Of a stretch of DNA of 64,000 bases, positions 47,950 to 55,939 are shown piece after piece; the first letter of the stretch is position 1, and every line of letters begins with the position of its first letter. This stretch comes from Streptomyces sp. NBC_00704 (GTDB lineage: Bacteria; Actinomycetota; Actinomycetes; Streptomycetales; Streptomycetaceae). A program made the position numbers and the translations under genes. The notes under the pieces are model-generated. The model did no database searches. It was not told where the DNA came from and saw only the letters and a program-made list of their open reading frames with translations. The DNA lies in NCBI RefSeq assembly GCF_036226605.1, contig NZ_CP109000.1:3344501-3408500 (forward strand), written 5' to 3'.

Positions 47950-49578
47950 ATGCGCAAGGGGGCCAAGGCGGCCGTGATCGGCTCGGTCTTCGCCGTGATG
48001 GTGGGCGGGGCCGGGTACGGGGCCTTCAACATCGTGAACGCGCTGAACGACAGCGGGACCACCGCGTCCGGGGGCGCCGGGCCGGCGGCCGTGAAGAGCG
48101 GGCCGCCCAGCGCGTCCGAGGTGAAGGACACCAGCGCCGCGTTCTTCGCCGCCTGGACGAAGGGGGAGGCCCAGGCCGCCGCCGACCTCACCAACAACGC
48201 GGCCCGCGCCGAGCCGCTGCTCGCCTCCTACGCCGCCGCGCACATCACCGGCGTGAAGATCACGCCGGGCGGCGCGTCGGGCGCCGTGGTGCCCTACTCG
48301 GTCCGGGCGACGGTGTCCTACGGGGGGAAGTCCAAGCCGCTCTCCTACGCGAGCCGGCTCAAGGTCGTGCGGGGCGTGACGACCGGCAAGGCGCTGGTGG
48401 ACTGGCAGCCGTCGGTCGTCCACCCGCAGGTGACGAAGATGGACGACACGCTCGTCGCGGGCGCGTCGTCGGCGCCGGCGATCGAGGCCGTCGACCGCGA
48501 CGGCGCGGTGCTGACCAAGGAGAAGTACCCTTCCCTGGGGCCGATCCTGGACCAGCTGCGCGCCAAGTACGGCGACAAGGCGGGCGGCACGCCCGGCATC
48601 GAGCTGGCGATCAGACACGCCGACCAGGGCTCCGCCGACACCTCGCTGCTGACCCTCGCCGAGGGCAGACCCGGCAAGCTGCGCACCACGCTCGACGCGG
48701 GCGTGCAGGCGGCCGCCGAGAAGGCCGTGCGGAAGTACCCCCAGTCGTCCACGGTGGCGGTCAAGCCCAGCACGGGCGAGGTGCTGGCCGTCGCCAACAA
48801 CCGCACCGACGGCTGGAACGCCGCCTTCCTCGGCGAGGTCGCGCCCGGCTCCACGATGAAGATCGTCAGCGCGGCCACCCTCATCGACAAGGGCCTCACC
48901 ACGGCGAACGGGCCCGCCCCCTGCCCCGACTCGGCCGTCTCGGACAGCCAGACCTTCCACAACCTCACGGGCATGAAGCCCAACGAGAAGGCCACGCTCT
49001 CCGAGAGCTTCGCCCGCTCCTGCAACACGGCGTTCGTCAAGTTCGCGGACGAGGTCAAGGACGACTGGCTGAACGCCGAGGCCCGGGACCGCTTCGGCAT
49101 CGGCCTCGACTGGAAGACCGGCATCCCCTCCTTCGACGGCTCGGTCCCGGTCTCCACCGGCCCGGACACCGCGGCCGGCCTGATCGGCCAGGGCCAGGTG
49201 CAGCTGAACCCGCTGAACCTCGCGTCGGTGACGGCGACCGCGATGACGGGCGCGTTCCGCCAGCCGGTGATCGTCCCGCTCGCCCTCGACGGCCGCGAGC
49301 CGGCGCGGGCGCGCGGGCTGGCGCCGGGCACCGTGCAGCAGTTGCGCGCGATGATGAACCGCACCGCGACCAGCGGCACCGCGGCGAACGTGATGGCCGG
49401 GCTGAGCGGCCGGATCGGCGCGAAGACCGGCTCCGCCGAGGTCGACGGGCAGTCCCGGTCCGACAGCTGGTTCACCGGCTACCGCGACGACGTCGCGGCG
49501 GCGGCGATGACCCAGGACGGCGGCCACGGCATCGACGCCTCCGGCCCGCTCGTGGCGGAGGTGCTCCGGGCGGGCTGA
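47950..49578 (+). CDS. Class B penicillin-binding protein (transpeptidase), paralog A
   Basis: 542 residues from ATG 47950. Cytoplasmic tail, transmembrane anchor (AAVIGSVFAVMVGGAGYGAF), an NTF2-like/MecA_N domain (about 55-170: FFAAWTKGEAQAAADLTNNA) and a PBP dimerisation segment. The transpeptidase domain has all three motifs: active-site Ser in APGSTMK, SxN in RSCNTAF and KTG in GAKTGSAEV. It cross-links peptidoglycan outside the membrane. The first of two tandem paralogs upstream of ssgE, suggesting a developmental role. Confidence 0.93.
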   Translation: MRKGAKAAVIGSVFAVMVGGAGYGAFNIVNALNDSGTTASGGAGPAAVKSGPPSASEVKDTSAAFFAAWTKGEAQAAADLTNNAARAEPLLASYAAAHITGVKITPGGASGAVVPYSVRATVSYGGKSKPLSYASRLKVVRGVTTGKALVDWQPSVVHPQVTKMDDTLVAGASSAPAIEAVDRDGAVLTKEKYPSLGPILDQLRAKYGDKAGGTPGIELAIRHADQGSADTSLLTLAEGRPGKLRTTLDAGVQAAAEKAVRKYPQSSTVAVKPSTGEVLAVANNRTDGWNAAFLGEVAPGSTMKIVSAATLIDKGLTTANGPAPCPDSAVSDSQTFHNLTGMKPNEKATLSESFARSCNTAFVKFADEVKDDWLNAEARDRFGIGLDWKTGIPSFDGSVPVSTGPDTAAGLIGQGQVQLNPLNLASVTATAMTGAFRQPVIVPLALDGREPARARGLAPGTVQQLRAMMNRTATSGTAANVMAGLSGRIGAKTGSAEVDGQSRSDSWFTGYRDDVAAAAMTQDGGHGIDASGPLVAEVLRAG

Positions 49579-49614
49579 AACGCCGTCCGGGCGCGGCCCT
49601 TGCGGGGGGTGGCT

Positions 49615-49632
49615 GACGTCACACGTGACGTC
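49615..49632. promoter_or_regulatory. Inverted repeat GACGTCAC-N2-GTGACGTC before the second PBP gene
   Basis: 8-bp perfect arms with a 2-bp spacer, about 118 bp upstream of the GTG start. A TAGGGT -10-like hexamer lies downstream at about 49663. A regulator site is likely; the regulator is unknown. Confidence 0.5.
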
Positions 49633-49749
49633 GTGTGCACCGACGTGCGCCGAGGGGACTCTAGGGTGGTAGCCGTCGTCGGGGTCAGTGAGGGCGACGA
49701 GCGCAACGGGGCTGGGGGGAGAGCCCCTGGGGATCCGGAGGATCTGGCA

Positions 49750-51426
49750 GTGGGCAAGAGAAGGCGCGTCGAGGAACGAAGCGGCAGGCGGCGTCCCGCC
49801 GCGGTCGGCGGCATGATCGCCGTCGTGGTCGGCGGAGCCGGGCTCGGCGTCTACGCGCTGTACGGCGGAGCCGCGGCCGACGACGGCTCGGCCGCGGCGG
49901 CCAACGGCCGCCAGGTGCCCAGGGTCCGGGCCGACGTCCCCTCGGCGGCCGAGGCCAAGGCCCTGGCCGCCCGGTTCCTGACGGCCTGGCAGAAGGGCGA
50001 CGCGGCCCGGGCCGCCGCCGTCACGGACGACTCCGCGGCCGCCGCCGCCCTGCTCACCGGTTACGCCAAGGACGCCCACATCACGGACGTCACCCTCACC
50101 CCGGGCACGGCGGCGGGCGTCAGGGTTCCGTTCTCCGTCAAGGCCACGGTGAAGTACAAGAACGTCGGCAAGCCGCTCGCCTACGACAGCGCGCTCACGG
50201 TGGTGCGCAACCCGAAGAACGGCAAGGCGCAGGTCGACTGGCACGCCTCCGTCGTCCACCCCGACCTCCAGGACGGCGACAGACTCGTCACCGGCGAGGC
50301 CGGCACCCCGCCGGTGAAGGCCGTCGACCGCGACGGCGGCGAGCTGACGGCGGCGAAGTACCCCTCCCTGGGCACGGTGCTGGACGGACTGCGGGAGAAG
50401 TACGGCAAGAAGGCCGGCGGCAAGGCGGGCGTGGAGCTCCAGGTGGTCCGCGGAAAGGCGTCGAAGGCGAAGAAGGCCTCCGCCAAGACGCTGCTGGAAC
50501 TCAGCAAGGGCACTCCGGGCACGGTGAGGACGACGCTCAGCCCGAAGTTGCAGGCCGCCGCCGAGAGCCAGGTGGCCAAGACGGCGCGCTCCTCGGTCGT
50601 GGTGCTGCGCCCCTCCACGGGCGAGATCCTCGCGGTGGCCAACGCGAGCCCCGGCTTCAACACCGCGTTCAACGGCTCGCTCGCGCCGGGCTCCACGATG
50701 AAGGTGGTCACGTCGTCGCTGCTCATCGACAAGGGGCTGGCGTCGGCGGACAAGACCCACCCCTGCCCGAAGACGTTCACCTACGGCGGCTGGAAGTTCC
50801 ACAACGACGACGACTTCGAGATCAAGGGCGGCTCGTTCAAGGCGAGTTTCGCGCGCTCCTGCAACACCGCCTTCATCAGCCAGGCGCCCGAGCTGAGCGA
50901 CGACAGTCTGACCAGGCAGGCGCAGCAGGTGTTCGGCCTGTCGATGAACAACTGGGCGATCGGCGTCCCGTCCTTCGACGGCTCGGTTCCGGTGCAGTCG
51001 AAGGCGCAGATGGCGGCCTCGCTCATCGGGCAGGGCGGGGTGCGCATGAACCCGCTGAACATGGCGTCGGTCGCCGCCACCGTGAAGGCGGGCTCCTTCC
51101 ACCAGCCGTATCTGGTCGCCCCGTCGGTGGACGGCCGCACCCTGGCGTCGGCCTCGCGCACGCTGTCGGCGTCGACGCTGGCGCAGTTGCGCGAGCTGAT
51201 GAACTACACGGCCGCGGCCGGCACGGCCGCCGAGGCGATGTCCGGTCTGGGTCCCGACTACGGCGCCAAGACGGGCTCGGCCGAGGTCGACAACCAGGAC
51301 AAGCCCAACGGCTGGTTCACCGCCTACCGCGGCGATCTGGCGGCCGCGGGCGTGGTGCAGGCGGGCGGCCACGGCGGCGACACGGCCGGCCCGATCGTGG
51401 CGTCCCTGCTGCGGACGGGCGGCTGA
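49750..51426 (+). CDS. Class B penicillin-binding protein (transpeptidase), paralog B
   Basis: 558 residues from the GTG at 49750 (GGAGGA 7 nt upstream). Same layout as its neighbour: anchor helix (VGGMIAVVVGGAGLGVYAL), NTF2-like domain (KALAARFLTAWQKGDAARAA), a Lys-rich insertion (KASKAKKASAKTLLELSKGT) and the transpeptidase domain, with APGSTMK, RSCNTAF and GAKTGSAEVDNQD. All catalytic residues are present. A tandem duplicate of the preceding gene with its own promoter region. Its 3' end, stop included, is duplicated downstream. Confidence 0.93.
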   Translation: MGKRRRVEERSGRRRPAAVGGMIAVVVGGAGLGVYALYGGAAADDGSAAAANGRQVPRVRADVPSAAEAKALAARFLTAWQKGDAARAAAVTDDSAAAAALLTGYAKDAHITDVTLTPGTAAGVRVPFSVKATVKYKNVGKPLAYDSALTVVRNPKNGKAQVDWHASVVHPDLQDGDRLVTGEAGTPPVKAVDRDGGELTAAKYPSLGTVLDGLREKYGKKAGGKAGVELQVVRGKASKAKKASAKTLLELSKGTPGTVRTTLSPKLQAAAESQVAKTARSSVVVLRPSTGEILAVANASPGFNTAFNGSLAPGSTMKVVTSSLLIDKGLASADKTHPCPKTFTYGGWKFHNDDDFEIKGGSFKASFARSCNTAFISQAPELSDDSLTRQAQQVFGLSMNNWAIGVPSFDGSVPVQSKAQMAASLIGQGGVRMNPLNMASVAATVKAGSFHQPYLVAPSVDGRTLASASRTLSASTLAQLRELMNYTAAAGTAAEAMSGLGPDYGAKTGSAEVDNQDKPNGWFTAYRGDLAAAGVVQAGGHGGDTAGPIVASLLRTGG

Positions 51427-51450
51427 GAGCGGACCGGACGGGCGGCTGAG
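51413..51450. repeat. Duplicated 3' end of the PBP gene
   Basis: GGACGGGCGGCTGAG, which contains the PBP stop codon, is at 51413-51427 and again at 51436-51450 (period 23). Confidence 0.75.
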
Positions 51451-51496
51451 CGCGGACCCCGCCCCCGGTCACGTCGGCCTCCGGTCGGGCCGGCGT

Positions 51497-51562
51497 CCGG
51501 TCAGTGCGGGACGGGCTGCCGGTCAGTGCGGGACGGGTTGCCGGTCAGTGCGGGACGGGCTG
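51497..51562. repeat. Three 22-bp tandem repeats over the ssgE stop
   Basis: CCGGTCAGTGCGGGACGGG(C/T)TG occurs at 51497-51518, 51519-51540 and 51541-51562. The third copy contains the last codons (Pro-Val-Pro-His) and stop of ssgE on the minus strand; the other two are downstream copies. Confidence 0.9.
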
Positions 51563-51898
51563 CTGGGCGGTCGCCATGTAGGTGCGGCGCAGGAACCGCA
51601 GCAGCGTCTTCGACTCGAACTGGACGACCGAGACGCCGTGCGCGGAGTGGAACTCGACCACGGCCTGGACGCGTCCGCACGGCCACACCCGGACCTCGCC
51701 GGTGCCGGCCGGGGCGCGCAGGCCCTGTTCGAGGAGGGTGCGGGAGAACGTCCATTCCCGGCGGTCGGGCAGCCCGACGCGCACGGACCGGGGGTCCTCG
51801 GGGTCGAAGCGCAGGACGACCGGAACGGCCGTCTCTTCTTCGATCCGGTCCGCGTCGGTGACGATGTGGGCTCGCGCGTACTGCTCGACTACAGACAT
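51545..51898 (-). CDS. ssgE: SsgA-like sporulation/cell division protein (SsgE-type)
   Basis: 117 residues. SALP-family features: VVLRFDPEDPRSVRVGL, WTFSRTLLEQGL and a C-terminal RFLRRTYMATA. The VPV segment common at the N-terminal third is present (ETAVPVVLRF). SsgA-like proteins are restricted to sporulating actinomycetes. They control septum-site selection and the timing of peptidoglycan remodelling; SsgE is tied to spore separation. Placement beside two PBPs matches the S. coelicolor SCO3156-3158 arrangement (from memory), hence the symbol. Confidence 0.85.
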   Translation of the reverse strand: MSVVEQYARAHIVTDADRIEEETAVPVVLRFDPEDPRSVRVGLPDRREWTFSRTLLEQGLRAPAGTGEVRVWPCGRVQAVVEFHSAHGVSVVQFESKTLLRFLRRTYMATAQQPVPH

Positions 51899-52117
51899 CG
51901 GCCGACCCTCTCACGCAGCGTGACCTGTGCGGAAGCTGTGCATCCGCTCCCCTTCCAATGTCGCATATTCTGCGGATTGCGCTCCCTCGCACCGGCATAT
52001 CTCACCTGTGCGATACACGGATCGGGCGCCGGGTCCGGGTCCGGGTGTGGCTCCGGCGCGACGCCCCGACGCCTGGCCCGGCTCCCGGCCGTCTTCCGCG
52101 GACGACCGCCTCGCTCT

Positions 52118-52132
52118 TGCGAACCGTTCGCA
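52118..52132. promoter_or_regulatory. Candidate metal-regulator operator TGCGAA-CCG-TTCGCA
   Basis: A perfect 6-bp inverted repeat with a 3-bp spacer lies just before a TATCAT -10-like element (52142-52147), only 7 bp upstream of the cbiM-like GTG. The transcript may be leaderless. A Fur/Nur-family or other metal sensor is plausible; no cobalamin riboswitch is visible. Confidence 0.4.
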
Positions 52133-52153
52133 TTAAGCCACTATCATCGTCGG

Positions 52154-53212
52154 GTGCACGTACCCGACGGATTCATCAACGCCCCCACCTCCGCGGTGAC
52201 CGCAGTGGCCGCCGCCGGCGCCATAGCCGTGAGCCTGCGCGGCGCGCGGCGCGAGCTGGACGACCGGACCGCGCCGCTGGCCGGCCTGGTCGCGGCCTTC
52301 ATCTTCGCCGTGCAGATGCTGAACTTCCCCGTCGCCGCCGGAACCAGCGGCCATCTGCTGGGAGGCGCGCTGGCCGCGATCCTCGTGGGCCCCTTCACCG
52401 GGGTCCTGTGCGTCTCGGTGGTCCTGCTGATGCAGGGCATCCTCTTCGCCGACGGCGGGCTCACCGCCCTCGGCGTGAACATCACCGACATGGCGATCGT
52501 GACGACCGTCGTGTCGTACGCCGTCTTCCGCGGCCTGGTGAAGGTCCTGCCCCGCGGCCGCCGCTCCCTCACGGCCGCCTCCTTCGTCGCCGCCCTGCTG
52601 TCGGTGCCCGCCGCCGCCGTCGCCTTCACGCTGATCTACTGGATCGGCGGCACCACCGACGTGGCGATCGGCAAGGTGGCCGGCGCGATGATCGGCGTGC
52701 ACGTCCTGATCGGCGTGGGCGAGGCGGCGATCACCGCGCTGACCGTCGGCGCCGTCGTCGCCGTCCGCCCGGACCTCGTGCACGGCGCGCGCGATCTGCG
52801 GCCCGCGCTGCGGCTGCGGGTGAACGGCGAACTCGTCGACGCGCCCGCCGGCGGGGCGCGCCCGGCGCCCGTGGCGGTCCGCGCCTCGCGGCGCACGCTG
52901 TGGGTGACCGGCCTGGTCACCTCCCTCGTCCTGGCCGGCTTCGTCAGCTTCTACGCCTCCGCGAACCCCGACGGCCTGGAGAAGGTCGCCGCGGACCACG
53001 GCATCGACAAGCGGGCCGAGAAGCACGCCGCCTCCGACTCCCCGCTCGCCGACTACGGCGTCAAGGACGTCACCGACGCCCGCCTGTCGGGCGGCCTGGC
53101 GGGCGTGATCGGCGTCGGCACCACCGTCGTCGCAGGCAGCACCGTGTTCTGGGCGGTGCGCCGGCGCCGCACCCGCGACGGCGTGTCCCCCGTCTCCACG
53201 AGCGGCGTCTGA
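52154..53212 (+). CDS. CbiM/NikM-type S component with PDGLE domain (Ni/Co ECF transporter)
   Basis: 352 residues from the GTG at 52154. This start gives Met-His-Val-Pro-Asp-Gly-Phe, preserving the essential His2 that chelates the metal in CbiM/NikM. Eight or so helices follow, with LNFPVAAGTSGHLLGGALAA and GGLTALGVNITDMA as family motifs. The C-terminus (about 250-340) is a CbiN/NikN-like PDGLE domain fused in frame: ANPDGLEKVAADHGIDKRAE, then a final helix. It binds Ni2+ or Co2+ for high-affinity uptake. Cobalt for B12, or nickel for Ni-SOD and urease, are both possible. Confidence 0.92.
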   Translation: MHVPDGFINAPTSAVTAVAAAGAIAVSLRGARRELDDRTAPLAGLVAAFIFAVQMLNFPVAAGTSGHLLGGALAAILVGPFTGVLCVSVVLLMQGILFADGGLTALGVNITDMAIVTTVVSYAVFRGLVKVLPRGRRSLTAASFVAALLSVPAAAVAFTLIYWIGGTTDVAIGKVAGAMIGVHVLIGVGEAAITALTVGAVVAVRPDLVHGARDLRPALRLRVNGELVDAPAGGARPAPVAVRASRRTLWVTGLVTSLVLAGFVSFYASANPDGLEKVAADHGIDKRAEKHAASDSPLADYGVKDVTDARLSGGLAGVIGVGTTVVAGSTVFWAVRRRRTRDGVSPVSTSGV

Positions 53213-53215
53213 CCC

Positions 53216-53977
53216 ATGGGAGCGGGACACGCGCACCGGCTCTACCGCCACGGGCACTCGCCCGTGCACGGGCTGCCGCCGCACACCAAGCTCGCCGCCG
53301 CCTTCGGGTTCGTGGTCGTCGTCGTGTCGACGCCGCGGGAGGCGATGTGGGCGTTCGCCCTGTACGCCGTCCTGCTCGCCGCCGTCGCGCAGCGGGCGCG
53401 CGTGCCGGCCGGCTTCCTGCTGAAGCGGCTGCTCATCGAGGTGCCGTTCGTCGCGTTCGCCGTGCTCATGCCGTTCGTGGCCGAGGGCGAGCGGGTGGAC
53501 GTCCTCGGGCTCTCGCTCAGCGTCAGCGGCCTGTGGGGCGCCTGGAACGTGCTCGCCAAGGGCACCCTGGGCGTCGCCGCCTCCGTGCTGCTGGCGTCCA
53601 CCACGGAGCTGCGCGAGCTGCTCCTCGGCCTGCAACGGCTGCGGCTGCCCCCGCTGCTGGTGCAGATCGCCTCCTTCATGATCCGCTACGGCGACGTCAT
53701 CGCGGACGAGATGCGGCGCATGCGGATCGCCCGGGAGTCGCGCGGCTTCGAGGCGCGGGGCGTGCGGCACTGGGGGGTGCTCGCGAAGTCGGCGGGCGCG
53801 CTGTTCATCCGCTCCTACGAACGCGGCGAGCGCGTGCACCTGGCCATGATCAGCCGGGGGTACGCCGGTTCGATGCCGGTGATCGACGAGGCGACCGCGA
53901 CCCGGGCGCAGTGGTCGTACGCGCTGACCCTCCCGTTCGCCGCCCTCGTCGTCTGCGTGTTGGGATGGGCCCTGTGA
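53216..53977 (+). CDS. cbiQ: EcfT/CbiQ transmembrane component
   Basis: 253 residues starting 3 bp after the cbiM-like gene. Several helices (KLAAAFGFVVVVVS, WAFALYAVLLAAVAQ, FVAFAVLMPFVAEG) and the two cytoplasmic coupling helices with Ala-Arg-Gly signatures (MRIARESRGFEARG and MISRGYAG), which contact the ATPase. It couples ATP hydrolysis to metal uptake. Its stop overlaps the cbiO start (GTGA). Confidence 0.93.
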   Translation: MGAGHAHRLYRHGHSPVHGLPPHTKLAAAFGFVVVVVSTPREAMWAFALYAVLLAAVAQRARVPAGFLLKRLLIEVPFVAFAVLMPFVAEGERVDVLGLSLSVSGLWGAWNVLAKGTLGVAASVLLASTTELRELLLGLQRLRLPPLLVQIASFMIRYGDVIADEMRRMRIARESRGFEARGVRHWGVLAKSAGALFIRSYERGERVHLAMISRGYAGSMPVIDEATATRAQWSYALTLPFAALVVCVLGWAL

Positions 53978-54726
53978 CTGACGTTTCCCTGGAGGTCTCC
54001 GGCCTCGCCTTCGCCTATCCCGACGGCCATCAGGCCCTGTTCGGCGTGGACTTCACCGTCGCGCGCGGCGAGCGGGTCGCGCTGCTCGGGCCGAACGGCG
54101 CCGGCAAGACGACCCTGGTGCTGCACCTCAACGGCATCCTCGCCGGCGGCGCCGGCACGGTGACGGTGGCCGGGCTGCCGGTCGGCCGGGAGCACATGGC
54201 CGAGATCCGGCGCAGGGTCGGCATCGTCTTCCAGGACCCCGACGACCAGCTGTTCATGCCGACCGTGCGCGAGGACGTGGCGTTCGGTCCCGCGGCGGCC
54301 GGGCTGAAGGGGCCCGCGCTGGAGGCGCGCGTCGACCACGCCCTCGCGCAGGTGGGCATGGCCGGGTTCAAGGACCGTCCGCCGCACCACCTCTCCTTCG
54401 GCCAGCGCCGCCGCGTGGCGGTCGCGACGGTGCTCGCGATGGAGCCCGAGATCCTCGTCCTGGACGAACCGTCCTCCAACCTCGACCCCGCCTCGCGCCG
54501 CGAACTCGCCGACATCCTGCGGTCGCTGGACGTGACGGTGCTCATGGTCACGCACGACCTGCCGTACGCCCTGGAGCTGTGCCCGCGCGCCCTGATCCTC
54601 AGCGACGGCGTGATCGCCGCGGACGGCCCGACGGGCGAGCTGCTCTCCGACGACGCCCTCATGCGCGCGCACCGCCTGGAGCTGCCCTTCGGGTTCGACC
54701 CGCGCTCCGCGACAATGGGCGCGTGA
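53974..54726 (+). CDS. cbiO: ECF transporter ATPase (CbiO type)
   Basis: 250 residues from the GTG at 53974. Walker A GPNGAGKTT, Q-loop FQDPDDQLF (ECF type), Walker B ILVLDEPSSNLDP and the switch His in MVTHDLPYALELC. The ABC signature is LSFGQ rather than LSGGQ, as in many CbiO proteins. It energises the CbiM/CbiQ complex. Its stop overlaps the start of a MarR gene, continuing the coupled operon. Confidence 0.94.
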   Translation: MTDVSLEVSGLAFAYPDGHQALFGVDFTVARGERVALLGPNGAGKTTLVLHLNGILAGGAGTVTVAGLPVGREHMAEIRRRVGIVFQDPDDQLFMPTVREDVAFGPAAAGLKGPALEARVDHALAQVGMAGFKDRPPHHLSFGQRRRVAVATVLAMEPEILVLDEPSSNLDPASRRELADILRSLDVTVLMVTHDLPYALELCPRALILSDGVIAADGPTGELLSDDALMRAHRLELPFGFDPRSATMGA

Positions 54727-55202
54727 CGAACGACGGATCCACCGCCGACGGCTCGCTGCTCCTCGACGAGCAGCTGTGCTTCGCCCTGTACGCCGCCCAG
54801 CGCGCGGTGACGGCCGCGTACCGTCCGCTCCTGGACGAACTGGGCCTCACCTACCCCCAGTACCTGGTCCTGCTGGTGCTCTGGGAGCGCGGGGAGACGA
54901 CCGTCAAGGAGCTGGCCGCGGCCCTGCGGCTGGACTACGGCACGATGTCGCCGCTGCTGAAGCGGCTGGAGGCGGCGGGCCTGGTGCGCCGGGAGCGTGC
55001 GCCGCGCGACGAGCGCTCGGTGCTGGTGGCGTGCACCGGGCGCGGCGAGGAACTGCGGGGGCGCGCGGGACGGGTGCCGGGCGCCCTGCTCGCGTCCACG
55101 GGCCTGGAGCCGGCGGAGGTCGCCCGGCTGCGCGAGGAGCTGTGGGGCCTCGCGGAGCGCGCGCACCCGGCGGCCGACCGCCCCGCCAGACCGCCCCGCT
55201 AG
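54723..55202 (+). CDS. ohrR: OhrR-like MarR-family regulator
   Basis: 159 residues from the GTG at 54723, overlapping cbiO (GTGA). OhrR hallmarks: N-terminal LDEQLCFALYAAQRAVTAAY with the peroxide-sensing Cys19, LTYPQYLVLLVLWERGE, and the wing RRERAPRDERSVLV. Cys oxidation by organic hydroperoxides releases OhrR from DNA. The ohr gene follows on the same strand 178 bp later. Oddly, this gene is translationally coupled to the metal transporter rather than divergent from ohr. The C-terminal tail (RPARPPR) consists of repeat-derived sequence. Confidence 0.88.
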   Translation: MTNDGSTADGSLLLDEQLCFALYAAQRAVTAAYRPLLDELGLTYPQYLVLLVLWERGETTVKELAAALRLDYGTMSPLLKRLEAAGLVRRERAPRDERSVLVACTGRGEELRGRAGRVPGALLASTGLEPAEVARLREELWGLAERAHPAADRPARPPR

Positions 55203-55275
55203 ACAGCCCTGCCGGACCGCCCCGCCGGACCGCCGCCGCCGGACTGCCGCCGGACCGCCGCCGCCGGACTGCCGC
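55175..55275. repeat. Approximately 13-bp tandem repeat over the ohrR stop
   Basis: GACCGCCCCGCCG-like units begin inside the last codons of ohrR, pass through its stop (GCTAG, 55198-55202) and continue for about 70 bp with decay to GACTGCCGCCG. Confidence 0.75.
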
Positions 55276-55323
55276 CCTTCGGCGTTACCCGCGGTTACCG
55301 CCCCCCGCCGGGACGCACCTACC

Positions 55324-55356
55324 TACCGGCCGGTACCTTGTGCACGATGTAATTGG
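55324..55356 (+). promoter_or_regulatory. Candidate ohr promoter/OhrR site
   Basis: TACCGGCCGGTA (55324-55335) is a perfect 12-bp palindrome. TTGTGCACGATGTAATTG (55339-55356) is an imperfect AT-richer palindrome reminiscent of the TACAATT-type OhrR box. Both lie 25-57 bp before the ohr GTG. Confidence 0.35.
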
Positions 55357-55380
55357 GGAAGACGCTGGGGAGGGTCCGCC

Positions 55381-55863
55381 GTGACAGAAGGCGCCGCAGT
55401 CGGCACCACCGGGGACGCCGGGGAGGCCGGTACCGCCGACACCCGTCCGACGAAGATCATGTACGTCGCCGAGGCGACCGCGCACGGCGGCCGCGACGGA
55501 TACGTGACCAGCCAGGACGGCCAGATCCAGCTGAAGGTCGCGATGCCGCCGCAGCTCGGCGGCGACGGCAACGGCACCAACCCGGAACAGCTCTTCGCCG
55601 CCGGATACAGCTCCTGCTTCCACAACGCGCTGATCCTCGTCGGCAACCGGACGGGCTACGACCTCACGGGCTCGACGGTCGCGGCCAAGGTCGGCATCGG
55701 CCCGAACAGCAGCAAGGGCTACGGTCTGGCCGTCGCCCTCAGCGTCTCGCTCCCCGTCCTCGACCCGGGCCTCGCGGAGAAGCTGGTGGACGCGGCGCAC
55801 CAGGTCTGTCCCTACTCCAACGCCACGCGCGGCAACATCGATGTAACGATCATTCTCGGCTAG
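55381..55863 (+). CDS. ohr: Organic hydroperoxide resistance protein (Ohr)
   Basis: 160 residues from the GTG at 55381. The catalytic cysteines are conserved: Cys79 in FAAGYSSCFHNAL and Cys143 in HQVCPYSNATRGN. Further family motifs: EATAHGGRDGYVTS and GTNPEQLFAAG. The thiol-dependent peroxidase reduces fatty-acid and organic hydroperoxides. About 20 extra residues precede the usual Ohr start, so an internal start is possible although no Met is present there. Regulated most likely by the upstream OhrR-like protein. Confidence 0.95.
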   Translation: MTEGAAVGTTGDAGEAGTADTRPTKIMYVAEATAHGGRDGYVTSQDGQIQLKVAMPPQLGGDGNGTNPEQLFAAGYSSCFHNALILVGNRTGYDLTGSTVAAKVGIGPNSSKGYGLAVALSVSLPVLDPGLAEKLVDAAHQVCPYSNATRGNIDVTIILG

Positions 55864-55939
55864 CGGGACGAAGGAATCGCAGGCCGGTCCGGGGCGTTCA
55901 GCGAGGAGTCGAAGGCGATCTCCGAGAGGACGTACGGGC

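Noticed and set aside
52020-52153. Cobalamin riboswitch before the cbiM-like gene
   Set aside because: No B12-box-like sequence, and the promoter appears to be only a few bases from the start codon.
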